A stretch of DNA of 64,000 nt from Pseudorhodobacter ferrugineus DSM 5888 (GTDB taxonomy: Bacteria; Pseudomonadota; Alphaproteobacteria; Rhodobacterales; Rhodobacteraceae): positions 186,001 through 250,000 of the forward strand of contig NZ_ATVN01000002.1 in assembly GCF_000420745.1 (NCBI RefSeq). The letters are read 5' to 3'. Of this stretch, positions 52,110 through 60,850 are shown piece after piece. The position numbers and the translations under genes were made by a program. The notes under the pieces were generated by a model that saw only the letters and a program-made list of their open reading frames with translations, was not told where the DNA came from and searched no databases. Numbering within the stretch: position 1 is the first letter of the stretch; each line of letters starts with the position of its first letter.

Positions 52110-52505
52110 CTATTCGGGGTATTTGCGCCGCGCTTTTGCAACCCCCAGCTTGCCGCTTGATTTGCCGCTTTGCGCTGTGGCCGTCCATTCATAGGTGTGG
52201 CGGCCACCGGGCGGACAGGGGCTTTTGTATTTGAACGCGCCGGGATCAATCGTTTTTTGGCTATTCCACGCCACCAACCCGCCGCCATGGTTGTAACCGG
52301 GCGCATCACGGTCGGTCAGTTTGAACCGGATGTATTTGGTCCCCGCAGGCACATCTTTGACCACAAAGCGCGGGTTCGCCACGGTGTTGGGGTTGCCGCT
52401 GGTGCAGGATTTCAGCCCCGCCCAATCAAAGGCGATATCAAAGGCAAGGGCAGGGGCCGCCGTAAGGGCAAGCGTTGCGGCAAGGCAAAGGGACAATCTG
52501 TTCAT
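52110..52505 (-). CDS. Secreted PEBP-like (YbhB-type) protein
   Basis: A 131-residue protein with a signal peptide (LCLAATLALTAAPALA, cleavage near residue 20). The mature part has a phosphatidylethanolamine-binding-protein pattern: IRFKLTDRDAPGYNHGGGLV (the DxDAP and GxxxW ligand-site region) and CPPGGRHTYEWTATA (CPPxGxHRY region). It is short for the family (about 160-180) and likely lacks outer strands. ATG 52505 opens the signal peptide. Downstream (minus strand) of the DUF2244 gene, it ends beside the nested palindrome. Confidence 0.72.
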   Translation of the reverse strand: MNRLSLCLAATLALTAAPALAFDIAFDWAGLKSCTSGNPNTVANPRFVVKDVPAGTKYIRFKLTDRDAPGYNHGGGLVAWNSQKTIDPGAFKYKSPCPPGGRHTYEWTATAQSGKSSGKLGVAKARRKYPE

Positions 52506-52591
52506 CGGGAAAACTCCTTTAGCGTCAATAAGCCCGCAGCTTACCGTGACCCGTGGCGCCCCTGTCAAGACCGCTGGGAACAGCGCAACCC

Positions 52592-53089
52592 TTAGGCCCA
52601 CCCCCCTGCGTTATGGGCGCGCAACGCCTGCCGCAGACCGGCGACCAAAGTCACGCGTTCCCCCTCGGATAAAAACGCGCCCAATTCCACCTCGCGCGGG
52701 CCACCGGCCAGCGTGATGTACTCGGGCACCGGCCCCCCCGTCTTATGCTGCACCACGCGCACCCAATGCGGGTTCGCCTCCCACTCTTGCCGCTTGCCGC
52801 GCGGACCAACCCGCGTCAGATGCAATTGACTACCGTTAAACGTCAGCGTCTCGACGATCTCGCCGTCGCGGTAACTGCGCTCCAGCGCCCAATAGAGGCC
52901 CGTCACGGCCAGCACCAGGAACGGCAACAATCCCCACAGCACCGGCGACCCCAGAACGACCATCAAAGGGATCGCAACCAAAAAGGCCGTCCCGCCGATA
53001 AACGCTACAAACCCGCGCCGCGGAAGCGAGCGGTAGGGCCACAGGTGCAGCACCTGCGCGTCGGGTGATTTGGTCCATTCATAGGGCAT
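52592..53089 (-). CDS. DUF2244 domain-containing membrane protein
   Basis: A 165-residue protein with an N-terminal EWTKSPDAQVLHLWPYRSLP and two adjacent hydrophobic helices (GFVAFIGGTAFLVAIPLMVV and LWGLLPFLVLAVTGLYWALE), then a soluble domain (DGEIVETLTFNGSQLHLTRV; VELGAFLSEGERVTLVAGLR). This is the DUF2244 pattern. The family often lies close to cytochrome oxidase genes, as here (downstream of ctaD, same strand), which hints at a role in oxidase biogenesis but proves nothing. ATG 53089 is the usual start. Confidence 0.87.
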   Translation of the reverse strand: MPYEWTKSPDAQVLHLWPYRSLPRRGFVAFIGGTAFLVAIPLMVVLGSPVLWGLLPFLVLAVTGLYWALERSYRDGEIVETLTFNGSQLHLTRVGPRGKRQEWEANPHWVRVVQHKTGGPVPEYITLAGGPREVELGAFLSEGERVTLVAGLRQALRAHNAGGWA

Positions 53090-53167
53090 GATCGGCCTTT
53101 GATAATCTGGGGGTTTCGCGAAACCTAGCGGGATCTGACCATAGGGCAAGCACCAACCCGCAGCACA

Positions 53168-53198
53168 AGAAAGGGCCCCGACATCGCTGTGGGGCCCT
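53168..53198 (-). terminator. Intrinsic terminator of ctaD
   Basis: Perfect 8-bp stem AGGGCCCC (53172-53179) with GGGGCCCT (53191-53198); read on the minus strand it ends in TTTCTT. It lies 33 bases after the ctaD stop. Confidence 0.85.
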
Positions 53199-53230
53199 CT
53201 CGGTCTTATCTCTCAAACGGTTTGGGCCTT

Positions 53231-54904
53231 TTAGTGGCTATGGCCCTTGTCCCAGTCGGACTGCTTTGGCAGCTGCTCGAACGTGTGTTCGGGCGGCGGG
53301 CAAGGCAATGTCCATTCCAGCGTATCCGCATATTCATTCCAGTAGTTGTTTTCCGTGATGCGCTTGCCGAAGCGTAGCGAATAAACAACGATCCCGATAA
53401 AGAAGATGAAGGATGCAAAGGACAGGAACGCACCGACCGACGACCAATAGTTCCACTGCGCGAACGCCTCTGGATAGTCGATGTAACGGCGCGGCATGCC
53501 TTGGCGACCAAGGAAGTGCTGCGGGAAGAAGGTCAGGTTTGCACCGATGAACATCATCCAAAAGTGCAGCTTGGCCGCCCATTCCGGATACTCACGGCCC
53601 GACATTTTGCCGAACCAAAAGTAGATGCCTGCAAAGATCGCAAACACGGCCCCAAGGCTCATCACATAGTGGAAGTGCGCGATGACATAATAGGTGTCAT
53701 GATACGCACGGTCCAAACCGGCTTGCGACAACACGATGCCCGTGACGCCCCCAACGGTGAACAAAAAGATGAACCCGAACGCCCAGTACATTGGTGCTTT
53801 CATGTCCAGCGATCCGCCCCACATGGTCGCGATCCACGAGAAGATCTTGATCCCCGTAGGCACCGCGATAACCATCGTTGCCAGCATGAAATAGGACTGC
53901 TGGGTCAGCGACATGCCAACGGTGTACATGTGGTGCGCCCAGACAACAAAGCCCAAGACCCCAATGGCCACCATCGCATAAACCATTGGCAAATAGCCAA
54001 AGATCGGCTTGCGCGAGAAGGTCGCGATAACCTGGGAAATGATCCCAAAGCCTGGAAGGATGATGATGTACACTTCTGGGTGGCCAAAGAACCACAAGAT
54101 GTGCTGGTACAAAACCGGATCGCCGCCACCCGCCGCATCAAAGAACGTGGTGCCAAAGTTGCGGTCTGTCAGCAACATGGTGATCGCGCCCGCCAGAACC
54201 GGCAAAGCCAGTAGAATCAACCAAGCGGTGACAAACACCGACCATGCAAACAAAGGCACTTTGTGCAGGGTCATCCCCGGCGCGCGCATGTTCAAAAAGG
54301 TGGTGATGATGTTGATCGCGCCCAAGATCGACGACGCACCCGAAAGGTGAACCGCGAAAATTGCCAGATCCATCGCATAACCAGGTTCAATCGTTGACAG
54401 CGGCGGGTACAAAACCCAACCCACGCCCGCCCCATTCTGGTCGTTCCCACCGGGCGCCAAAACCGAAGCCACAGCAAGCGAGGTGCCCGCGACATACAGC
54501 CAATAGGACAGGTTATTCAGCCGCGGAAACGCCATATCCGGCGCGCCGATTTGCAATGGCATGAAATAGTTACCAAAACCGCCAAACAATGCTGGAATAA
54601 CCACGAAGAACATCATCAAGATGCCGTGGGCTGTGATGATCACGTTCCAAAGGTGGCCGTTCGGTGTGCAGGTGTCACCCACAGCGGCTGCGGTAAAGCG
54701 CGCGCCTTCCAAGCACATGTACTGAACACCGGGGTGCATCAGTTCCATCCGCATGTATACGGTGAAAATAACCGAAATCAGGCCAACAAGGCCGCCGGTG
54801 AACAGGTATAGAAGACCGATGTCTTTGTGATTGGTTGACATAAACCAGCGAGTAAAGAACCCGCGTTCGTCATGTTCGTGGCCATGAATGGCTGCGTCGG
54901 CCAT
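53231..54904 (-). CDS. ctaD: aa3-type cytochrome c oxidase subunit I
   Basis: Haem-copper oxidase subunit I of 557 residues, the proton-pumping catalytic core that reduces O2. Twelve hydrophobic helices are present with [15 protein letters not shown] at the start, the CuB ligand and cross-linked Tyr in [27 protein letters not shown], and the haem ligands in [18 protein letters not shown]. The family is highly conserved. It is transcribed away from cycA, with an FNR-type box 112 bp upstream of its start. The other oxidase subunits (ctaC, ctaE) are not in the window, as in Rhodobacter where ctaD stands alone. Confidence 0.97.
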   Translation of the reverse strand: MADAAIHGHEHDERGFFTRWFMSTNHKDIGLLYLFTGGLVGLISVIFTVYMRMELMHPGVQYMCLEGARFTAAAVGDTCTPNGHLWNVIITAHGILMMFFVVIPALFGGFGNYFMPLQIGAPDMAFPRLNNLSYWLYVAGTSLAVASVLAPGGNDQNGAGVGWVLYPPLSTIEPGYAMDLAIFAVHLSGASSILGAINIITTFLNMRAPGMTLHKVPLFAWSVFVTAWLILLALPVLAGAITMLLTDRNFGTTFFDAAGGGDPVLYQHILWFFGHPEVYIIILPGFGIISQVIATFSRKPIFGYLPMVYAMVAIGVLGFVVWAHHMYTVGMSLTQQSYFMLATMVIAVPTGIKIFSWIATMWGGSLDMKAPMYWAFGFIFLFTVGGVTGIVLSQAGLDRAYHDTYYVIAHFHYVMSLGAVFAIFAGIYFWFGKMSGREYPEWAAKLHFWMMFIGANLTFFPQHFLGRQGMPRRYIDYPEAFAQWNYWSSVGAFLSFASFIFFIGIVVYSLRFGKRITENNYWNEYADTLEWTLPCPPPEHTFEQLPKQSDWDKGHSH

Positions 54905-55011
54905 GCCTGCCCTCCCGTTTGCGTTCTACGATTCCAGCGCGCGGGAAAATCAGAGTCCCGCCGCCACTTGTAATCCTGTTCTAGAATGCCCAAGCGGCGG
55001 CGGCAATTGAA

Positions 55012-55048
55012 GACTTTGACGCAGATCAATAAAAACCGCGTCAAAGTC
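55012..55048 (-). terminator. Inverted repeat between cycA and ctaD
   Basis: Perfect 11-bp arms GACTTTGACGC (55012-55022) and GCGTCAAAGTC (55038-55048) with a 15-base AT-rich spacer, 13 bases after the cycA stop. It may terminate cycA. The left arm overlaps the FNR-type box, so it may also be part of the ctaD control region. Confidence 0.5.
55016..55029. promoter_or_regulatory. FNR-type (FnrL) box upstream of ctaD
   Basis: TTGAC-GCAG-ATCAA matches the CRP/FNR consensus TTGAT-N4-ATCAA with one mismatch, 112 bp before the ctaD start. In Rhodobacter, FnrL lowers aa3 oxidase expression when oxygen is scarce; the same role is inferred here. Confidence 0.65.
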
Positions 55049-55061
55049 ACATTTTTACGTG

Positions 55062-55478
55062 TCAGTTTGCCGCAGGGGCGACAGATGCCAGATAGGCAGC
55101 CAGATCTTCGCCGCCTTTTGCCAGCTTGAACGACATTTTCGATTTCGCGCCGGCATCGCCTGTTGCCTCAATCAAAAACGCCTTTGGATCGGCGATATAG
55201 GCAACGATGTTGGTTTCGTCCCAAACCAAACCGGCAGCACCAGCTGCGACAATCGAATCGCCATATTTGAAATCGGCGGCGCCAGCGGTGCGGCCAATGA
55301 TGCCATACAGGTTCGGGCCGGTCTTGCCGCCCTTTACAATCTCGGTGCCGTCATCTGCGACGATCATGTGGCAGGACTTGCACTTTTTGAACTCTTTTTC
55401 GCCAACGGCGGCGTCGCCTGCAAAGGCGGGCGCTGACAGGGCCAAAAGGGCGGCGGTCGTGATTAGGGTCAGTTTCAT
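55062..55478 (-). CDS. cycA: Cytochrome c2
   Basis: Periplasmic c-type cytochrome of 138 residues. The signal peptide (LTLITTAALLALSAPAFA) is followed by a class I haem domain with CKSCH (mature N-terminal third; axial His) and the likely axial Met in KSKMSFKLAKGGEDLAAYLA. The segments EIVKGGKTGPNLYGIIGRTA and GDSIVAAGAAGLVWDE match Rhodobacter cytochrome c2 closely. It carries electrons from the bc1 complex to oxidases (and to the reaction centre in phototrophs). Next to ctaD, its electron acceptor. An FNR-type box lies 127 bp upstream. Confidence 0.92.
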   Translation of the reverse strand: MKLTLITTAALLALSAPAFAGDAAVGEKEFKKCKSCHMIVADDGTEIVKGGKTGPNLYGIIGRTAGAADFKYGDSIVAAGAAGLVWDETNIVAYIADPKAFLIEATGDAGAKSKMSFKLAKGGEDLAAYLASVAPAAN

Positions 55479-55604
55479 GGCTCTTCCTTGTTCGTGTGTC
55501 ATGCCGGGGCCGTCAGCCACGGTCGATGGTCGTTGCGCAGGGCGCTACCAGACAAGGTCTGGCGCTATGGCCCGGGCGCCTATCATAGCGCAGCTTTATA
55601 CAGC

Positions 55605-55618
55605 TTGACATAGGTCAA
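55605..55618. promoter_or_regulatory. FNR-type (FnrL) box upstream of cycA
   Basis: TTGAC-ATAG-GTCAA, a perfect dyad of the FNR class, extended to AGCTTGAC-N4-GTCAAGCT (55602-55621). It lies between the cycA start and the lipB stop, 127 bp from the cycA ATG, where a regulator responding to oxygen or nitric oxide could act. Confidence 0.7.
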
Positions 55619-55669
55619 GCTGGCGCAGGATCAATATCCTCGGGCGTTCTGCGAAAGGGTTACATAACC

Positions 55670-56350
55670 TTATTCACGACGAATTTCAAACACCGCCTCA
55701 AATTGCTGTCGCAGCGCCACATCGACATCGGCCATAGCGACGGGCAGGCCCAAATCAACCAAGCTGGTGACCCCGTGGTCGCTAATCCCGCAGGGCACAA
55801 TGCCGGTAAAATGGTCCAGATCAGGTTCAACATTGATAGAAATTCCGTGAAAACTGACCCATTTGCGCAGTTTCACCCCAATCGCGGCGATTTTATCCTC
55901 GGCTGGTCCCGCGGGTCCTTTCCGGTCGGGCCGCACAACCCAAACCCCCACACGTCCCGCCCGCCGCTCGCCACGCACGTTGAAGCTGGCCAGTGTCGCG
56001 ATCACCCAGTTTTCCAGCGCGCAGACAAATTTGCGCACATCGCGCCCGCGCTTGTTCAGGTCCAGCATCACATAGGCGACCCGCTGGCCCGGCCCGTGAT
56101 AGGTGTATTGCCCGCCTCGCCCCGCCACAAACACGGGGAATCGGTCCGGCTCAACCAGATCAACCGCTTTGGCGCTGGTTCCGGCCGTATAAAGGGGGGG
56201 GTGTTCCAACAGCCAAACCGCCTCGGGCGCGGTGCCTGCGGCAATCTCGGCCACCCGCGCCTCCATAGCGGCCAAGGTTTCGGCATACGGCGCCAGCCCG
56301 TCCAGAACCCGCCATTCCACCGCACCAAGACCCTGATCAAACCTGTCCAA
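55670..56350 (-). CDS. lipB: Octanoyltransferase LipB
   Basis: Enzyme of 226 residues transferring octanoate from acyl carrier protein to lipoyl domains, the first step of lipoate synthesis. Motifs: [20 protein letters not shown] (substrate-binding RGG...HxPGQ), [20 protein letters not shown] with the conserved Lys, and [14 protein letters not shown] with the catalytic Cys. Length is normal. It is upstream of cycA on the same strand, but the box-containing gap suggests separate promoters. It is divergent from the next gene. Confidence 0.96.
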   Translation of the reverse strand: MDRFDQGLGAVEWRVLDGLAPYAETLAAMEARVAEIAAGTAPEAVWLLEHPPLYTAGTSAKAVDLVEPDRFPVFVAGRGGQYTYHGPGQRVAYVMLDLNKRGRDVRKFVCALENWVIATLASFNVRGERRAGRVGVWVVRPDRKGPAGPAEDKIAAIGVKLRKWVSFHGISINVEPDLDHFTGIVPCGISDHGVTSLVDLGLPVAMADVDVALRQQFEAVFEIRRE

Positions 56351-56465
56351 ATTTTATCCTTTTTCGTTGCCCCATTGGGGTGGGTCAAAACAAACTGGAC
56401 TCAATTCAAAGTCGTGATACCCTGACATAAGTGTAGCACGTAGGGCCTGCGGGCGGAGTTTTCAA

Positions 56466-57815
56466 ATGGTATTCAAAAAAATTTCTACAGCATTTGTGGC
56501 AACGGCACTTGTCATAACACCCATGCAATCACAGGCCGGCGATGCCTTTGTCGGCGGCATTATCGGCGGGATTATTGGCGGGGCGATCGCGAACAGCGCG
56601 AATCAGAACCGCAAAACCACCACCCGCAAAGCGGCCCCGCGCAAGTCCACGCGCCCGGCTGTATCATCCGCCCAACGCGAATCGAATCGCGAGGTGCAGG
56701 TCGCGCTGAACTACTTCGGCTTTCCGGTTGGCACGCCGGACGGGTCGCTTGGCCCTAAATCGCGCGGCGCCATTTCGCAATATCAGGCGCTTTTGGGCTT
56801 TGCCCCGACCGGCAATCTGAACAGCTGGGAACAGGATCTGCTGGTCCAATCCTATTACCGCGCGCAGGCCGGTGGGCCGCTGACTGCACAGCAAATCGCC
56901 ACAAATCCGCGCGGCACCCAAGGTTTGCTAATCACCTACCGCGATGAAAAGCTTGGCGTGGCACCCCCCGCCGCAACCGCAGCCATTGCAGGCCAAATGG
57001 CCGCCGCAGAACCAGTCGCAGAACCCGCGCCTGCCGCAGGCTTGTCGCCCGTGGCCGCTGCTGTTCCTCAGTTCGGCGCGCCTGCCACCTTGCCGTCCTT
57101 CATGGCGCAGAACGCGGCCCAGGTTTCGCTTGCCAGCTATTGCAACAAAATCTCGCTGTTGACCAATACCAACGGCGGTTTTGTAACCCCGGTCACGCTG
57201 ACCGACCCGGGCTTTGCCTTGTCTGAACAATTCTGCCTTGCCCGCACCTATGCCATTGCGCAGGGCGAGGATCTGGTTTCCAAGGTTACAGGCTTTACCC
57301 CTCAACAAATCGCCCAGCAATGCGAAGGGTTTGGCCCCGTTATGCAGCCGCATGTGGCCGCTTTGGCGGTCAAATCACAAGCCGAGGTGCTGAACGGTGT
57401 CGCGGGCTTTGTCACGTCTTCCGGTATGGCGCCGATTCAGCTGGCAGGAACAGCCAAGATTTGTCTCGGCGTTGGTTATGTCACGGATAACATGGATGTC
57501 GCCATCGGCTCCGCGCTTATCCTGACCGCTGTGGGCGAGGCGGCCTATGCCGAATTGGTCGGCCATCACCTATCGGCAGGGATCGGCGCGCCGCAGCGCA
57601 TGGATCAAGCCTTGCCGTGGTTTGATCAAAGCACGGGGGCAAGTGCCAATGGCGCATCGCAGGTGTTTGCACCGGGCATGGCAGACCGTGCCAACCTGAT
57701 CAAACTGGCCGCCTATTCCGCAGCAGGTCGCCCTGTGCCGGGCACCACGCAGCCTACCACCGCCTCGACCTTGCCCACCTTCAGTGTGCCGACCACACCG
57801 CCGGCAAACCCTTAA
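56466..57815 (+). CDS. Secreted protein with glycine zipper and peptidoglycan-binding-like domain
   Basis: Exported protein of 449 residues. Signal peptide (~1-24, TALVITPMQSQA), a glycine-zipper stretch GGIIGGIIGGAIANSANQN (~29-47) that may insert in a membrane, then a Lys/Arg-rich link and a PG_binding_1-like segment (~77-130; VALNYFGFPVGTPDGSLGPK, then SRGAISQYQALLGF). A long C-terminal part (~215-450) holds conserved cysteines (SYCNKIS, EQFCLART, QQCEGFG, KICLGVGY) and no family I know. A strong intrinsic terminator follows, so it is probably a single-gene unit. Possibly an envelope or peptidoglycan-associated structural protein. Confidence 0.78.
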   Translation: MVFKKISTAFVATALVITPMQSQAGDAFVGGIIGGIIGGAIANSANQNRKTTTRKAAPRKSTRPAVSSAQRESNREVQVALNYFGFPVGTPDGSLGPKSRGAISQYQALLGFAPTGNLNSWEQDLLVQSYYRAQAGGPLTAQQIATNPRGTQGLLITYRDEKLGVAPPAATAAIAGQMAAAEPVAEPAPAAGLSPVAAAVPQFGAPATLPSFMAQNAAQVSLASYCNKISLLTNTNGGFVTPVTLTDPGFALSEQFCLARTYAIAQGEDLVSKVTGFTPQQIAQQCEGFGPVMQPHVAALAVKSQAEVLNGVAGFVTSSGMAPIQLAGTAKICLGVGYVTDNMDVAIGSALILTAVGEAAYAELVGHHLSAGIGAPQRMDQALPWFDQSTGASANGASQVFAPGMADRANLIKLAAYSAAGRPVPGTTQPTTASTLPTFSVPTTPPANP

Positions 57816-57846
57816 ATCCGGCACATTTTCGCGGTAATACAGCGTG

Positions 57847-57879
57847 CACCGCTGGGCCTCGTGCCCAGCGGTGTTTTTT
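57847..57879 (+). terminator. Intrinsic terminator
   Basis: Perfect 11-bp stem CACCGCTGGGC (57847-57857) with GCCCAGCGGTG (57863-57873), 5-base loop, followed by six T residues. It ends the peptidoglycan-binding-like gene, 32 bases after its stop. Confidence 0.93.
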
Positions 57880-57975
57880 ATTCGCAGGCTTTGTGCGGTT
57901 TACGGCCCTGTGCATGCATATTTCAACTTGAGGTCCGCCGCCGCCTTCGCTAAGACCCAGCGCAGTCAAGATCGT

Positions 57976-58062
57976 GCGGTCGTGGCGGAATTGGTAGACG
58001 CGCAGCGTTGAGGTCGCTGTTCTTTAACCGGAGTGGGGGTTCGAGTCCCCCCGACCGCACCA
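57976..58062 (+). tRNA. tRNA-Leu (anticodon GAG)
   Basis: An 87-base class II tRNA. The acceptor stem GCGGTCG (57976-57982) pairs with CGACCGC (58052-58058), and ACCA (discriminator plus encoded CCA) follows. D-arm GGCGGAATTGGTAGACGCG, anticodon arm CAGCG-TTGAGGT-CGCTG giving GAG for CUY leucine codons, a variable arm, and T-arm GGGGGTTCGAGTCCCCC are all present. The encoded CCA end is intact. Confidence 0.95.
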
Positions 58063-58451
58063 ACTTGGCCTTTCTCGGCAATTGCATCAAAACGCTGATA
58101 TCGTGGCCTCATCTTTGGCCTGATGCATCGCGTTTTTGCCCCTTCTGGCCCCTTGGTAGATGTCGTTTTTGGGACATTGAATGGAGCAACAGAATCATTT
58201 TTCCCGATTTTCAGCATAGAATCCCAGCGTCAGGCGCTGACAGGCTGCCGCCAAATCGCCGCCTGATCCTCATCGAAATGCACCATGCAAGGCAAAACGC
58301 CTGCAATTTGCCGTCTATTCGCCCGATAATCCCGCATTTTTAAGAAACCTTCATCTGCCTGCGGCTGGCTGTTGCAAAATGCCTGACATTTCGCTTTAGT
58401 CGTTTTCAATCAGAGCGCAGGTCACCTGCCGGAACGATCAGGGAGATAAGG
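58063..58451. other. Gene-free interval before the ABC transporter operon
   Basis: About 390 bases between tRNA-Leu and the ABC operon with no supported gene. It contains a short hairpin (GTCAG-gcg-CTGAC at 58229-58241) and AT-rich stretches (around 58165-58215 and 58330-58400) that probably hold the operon promoter. I cannot assign -35/-10 boxes with confidence. Confidence 0.6.
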
Positions 58452-59552
58452 GTGGTTACACAACCCCAGAACGACGGTTTCGTCGTCTTCGATCATGTGC
58501 AAAAAAGCTATGACGGGGAAACGCTTGTTGTCAAAGATCTGAACTTGTCGATTGGCAAGGGCGAGTTTTTGACGATGCTTGGGCCATCGGGGTCGGGTAA
58601 GACAACTTGCCTGATGATGTTGGCGGGGTTTGAAACGGCGACCAGCGGCGATATTCGTCTTGATGGCCGCCCGATCAATTCGGTTCCGCCGCACAAGCGC
58701 GGCATTGGCATGGTGTTCCAAAACTATGCGCTGTTCCCGCACATGACCGTTGGCGAAAACCTTGCTTTCCCCCTCGAAGTGCGCGGCATGGGCAAGGATG
58801 AACGCGAAGCCAAGGTCAAACGCGCGCTGGATATGGTGCAGATGTATGACTTTATCAACCGCCGTCCCGCCCAGCTTTCGGGTGGTCAGCAGCAGCGGAT
58901 AGCGCTTGCCCGCGCTTTGGTGTTCGACCCCAGCCTTGTGTTGATGGATGAACCCTTGGGCGCGCTTGATAAGCAGCTGCGCGAACATATGCAGTTCGAA
59001 ATCAAGCATTTGCACGAAAGCCTTGGCATCACCGTGGTCTATGTGACCCACGACCAAAGCGAAGCTCTTACCATGTCGGACCGTGTGGCCGTGTTCAACG
59101 ATGGCAAAATCCAACAGCTTGCCCCGCCGGATGAGCTGTATGAACGCCCCGACAACGCCTTTGTCGCCCAGTTCATTGGCGAAAATAACAAGCTGGAAGG
59201 CGTGATCGAAACCATTTCCGGCGACGAGGCCGAAGTGCGGCTTGCGACAGGCGAGCTGATTTCGGCCACCCCGGTGAACGTGACCAAAAAGGGCGAAAAG
59301 GTTCTTGTCTCCATTCGCCCCGAACGGGTCGAATTCAAATCCGAAATGATGCCGAAAGGCGCCCATATGATTGACGCCGAAGTGCTGGAATTCATCTATA
59401 TGGGCGATCTGTTCCGCACCCGTCTGCGCGTTGCTGGACATGATGATTTCGTCATTAAATCGCGCAACACCCAAGGCCAGACCATGCTGCGCCCCGGTGA
59501 AAAGATCAAAATCGGATGGTCGCCCGCCGATGCGCGCGCCCTCCAGCCCTGA
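58452..59552 (+). CDS. ABC transporter ATP-binding protein (PotA-like, polyamine/opine class)
   Basis: ATPase of 366 residues energising the import system encoded downstream. Walker A GPSGSGKTTCLMML (~46-59), Q-loop region VFQNYALFPHMTV, signature LSGGQQQRIALARAL, Walker B LVLMDEPLGALD and switch His in TVVYVTHDQSEAL are all intact. A C-terminal TOBE domain (~290-366) is typical of the PotA/FbpC group. GTG 58452 has AGGGAGATAAGG upstream. First gene of the operon; about 80 bp separate it from the first binding protein. Confidence 0.93.
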   Translation: MVTQPQNDGFVVFDHVQKSYDGETLVVKDLNLSIGKGEFLTMLGPSGSGKTTCLMMLAGFETATSGDIRLDGRPINSVPPHKRGIGMVFQNYALFPHMTVGENLAFPLEVRGMGKDEREAKVKRALDMVQMYDFINRRPAQLSGGQQQRIALARALVFDPSLVLMDEPLGALDKQLREHMQFEIKHLHESLGITVVYVTHDQSEALTMSDRVAVFNDGKIQQLAPPDELYERPDNAFVAQFIGENNKLEGVIETISGDEAEVRLATGELISATPVNVTKKGEKVLVSIRPERVEFKSEMMPKGAHMIDAEVLEFIYMGDLFRTRLRVAGHDDFVIKSRNTQGQTMLRPGEKIKIGWSPADARALQP

Positions 59553-59632
59553 CCGCACGCTTTAATCCGCTTGATAAGCCAAAGCGAAAGCGGAAAGATC
59601 AACTCACGTTTTACACAATAGGAGGCCTTGCT

Positions 59633-60709
59633 ATGAAAAAGCTACTAATTCTATCCACTGCATTGGGGGCCCTGTCGCTTCCTGCCGTGGCGCAAGAGGT
59701 GAACATCATGGGCTGGGGCGGGTCGTATACCACCAGCCAGATCGAGGCGTATCACAAGCCTTTCGCGGAAAAGACCGGCATCAAGGTCGTGTCGATCGAC
59801 AGCGACAACCCTGCGACCCCGATTAAGGCGCAGGTCGAAGCGGGGAATGTCACGTTTGACGTGGCCTCGGTCGAATTTGCCGATGCGGTGCGCTTTTGTG
59901 ATGAAGGTTTGCTGGAAACCATTGATCCGGCGATTCTGACACCGGCCCCCGATGGTACGGCTGCGATTGACGACTTTTTGCCCGGCACAGTGACCGAATG
60001 CTTTGTTGCGACAGATGTGTTCGCCACCGTCATCGCTTTTAACGGTAAGGCATACGACGGCAAGGAAGCGCCCGCAACGATGGCTGACTTCTTTGACCTT
60101 ACCAAATTTCCCGGCAAGCGCGGCTCGCGCAAAAATGCTAAAACGCTGCTCGAAATGGCGCTGATCGGTGACGGCGTTCCGACCGCTGATGTTTACGCGA
60201 TTCTGGCCACCCCCGAAGGCGTTGAGCGTGCGTTTGCCAAGCTCGACACCATCAAGTCCGAAATGATCTGGTGGGAGGCGGGCGCCCAACCGCCGCAACT
60301 GCTTGCCGATGGCGAAGTCGCGATGACCGTGGCCTATAATGGCCGCATCTTTAACGCCAATGTGTCAGAAAATCAGGATTTCCGGATCATCTGGGATGGC
60401 CAGGTCTATGATGTTGAAGGGTGGGTTGTGCCAAAAGGCGCGCCAAACCTGCAAAACGCCATGGATTTCATCAGCTTCTCGACCGGCACCGAGCCGCTGG
60501 CAAAAGCTGCGGAATGGATCAGCTATGGCCCGCCCCGCAAATCGTCGGCACCGCTTGTCGGCATGTACCAAGACGGGAAAACCGAAATGGCCCCCAACCT
60601 GCCAACCAGCCCGGAAAACCTGACCAACGCCTTGTTTTCCAATCTGGAATTCTGGGCCGATCGTGACACAGACTTGAACGAGCGTTTTAACGCCTGGCTC
60701 TTGAAATAA
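59633..60709 (+). CDS. ABC transporter substrate-binding protein (PotD/F-like), copy 1
   Basis: Periplasmic binding protein of 358 residues: signal peptide (LLILSTALGALSLPAVAQ, cleavage near residue 20) and a type 2 binding fold of the spermidine/putrescine group (VNIMGWGGSYTTSQIEAYHK; WWEAGAQPPQLLADGEVAMT; C-terminal FWADRDTDLNERFNAWLLK). A strong AGGAGG ribosome binding site lies seven bases before ATG 59633. The next gene is a close paralogue. Ligand unknown: putrescine, spermidine, an amino acid or an opine-like compound. Confidence 0.92.
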   Translation: MKKLLILSTALGALSLPAVAQEVNIMGWGGSYTTSQIEAYHKPFAEKTGIKVVSIDSDNPATPIKAQVEAGNVTFDVASVEFADAVRFCDEGLLETIDPAILTPAPDGTAAIDDFLPGTVTECFVATDVFATVIAFNGKAYDGKEAPATMADFFDLTKFPGKRGSRKNAKTLLEMALIGDGVPTADVYAILATPEGVERAFAKLDTIKSEMIWWEAGAQPPQLLADGEVAMTVAYNGRIFNANVSENQDFRIIWDGQVYDVEGWVVPKGAPNLQNAMDFISFSTGTEPLAKAAEWISYGPPRKSSAPLVGMYQDGKTEMAPNLPTSPENLTNALFSNLEFWADRDTDLNERFNAWLLK

Positions 60710-60759
60710 CCCTGATTAGGGGCCGCACCCCCTTGTGCGCGCCCCCACAGGGCAACGCC

Positions 60760-60794
60760 GATACGGCTCCCTTCCCTTGGCGGGGGGCCGTGTC
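60760..60794 (+). other. mRNA hairpin between the two binding-protein genes
   Basis: Imperfect 12-bp stem (GATACGGCTCCC with GGGGGGCCGTGTC, two G-U pairs) and a ~9-base loop, followed by AAAAC rather than a T tract. It probably protects the 3' end of the first binding-protein message rather than terminating it. Confidence 0.5.
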
Positions 60795-60850
60795 AAAACT
60801 CAAAAGGTGGCTTCAAAACGCCGCCATATAAAAAGGTCCAACAGGAACTC

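Noticed and set aside
58422-59558. Minus-strand open frame opposite the ABC ATPase
   Set aside because: Shadow of a gene with intact Walker motifs; no independent support.
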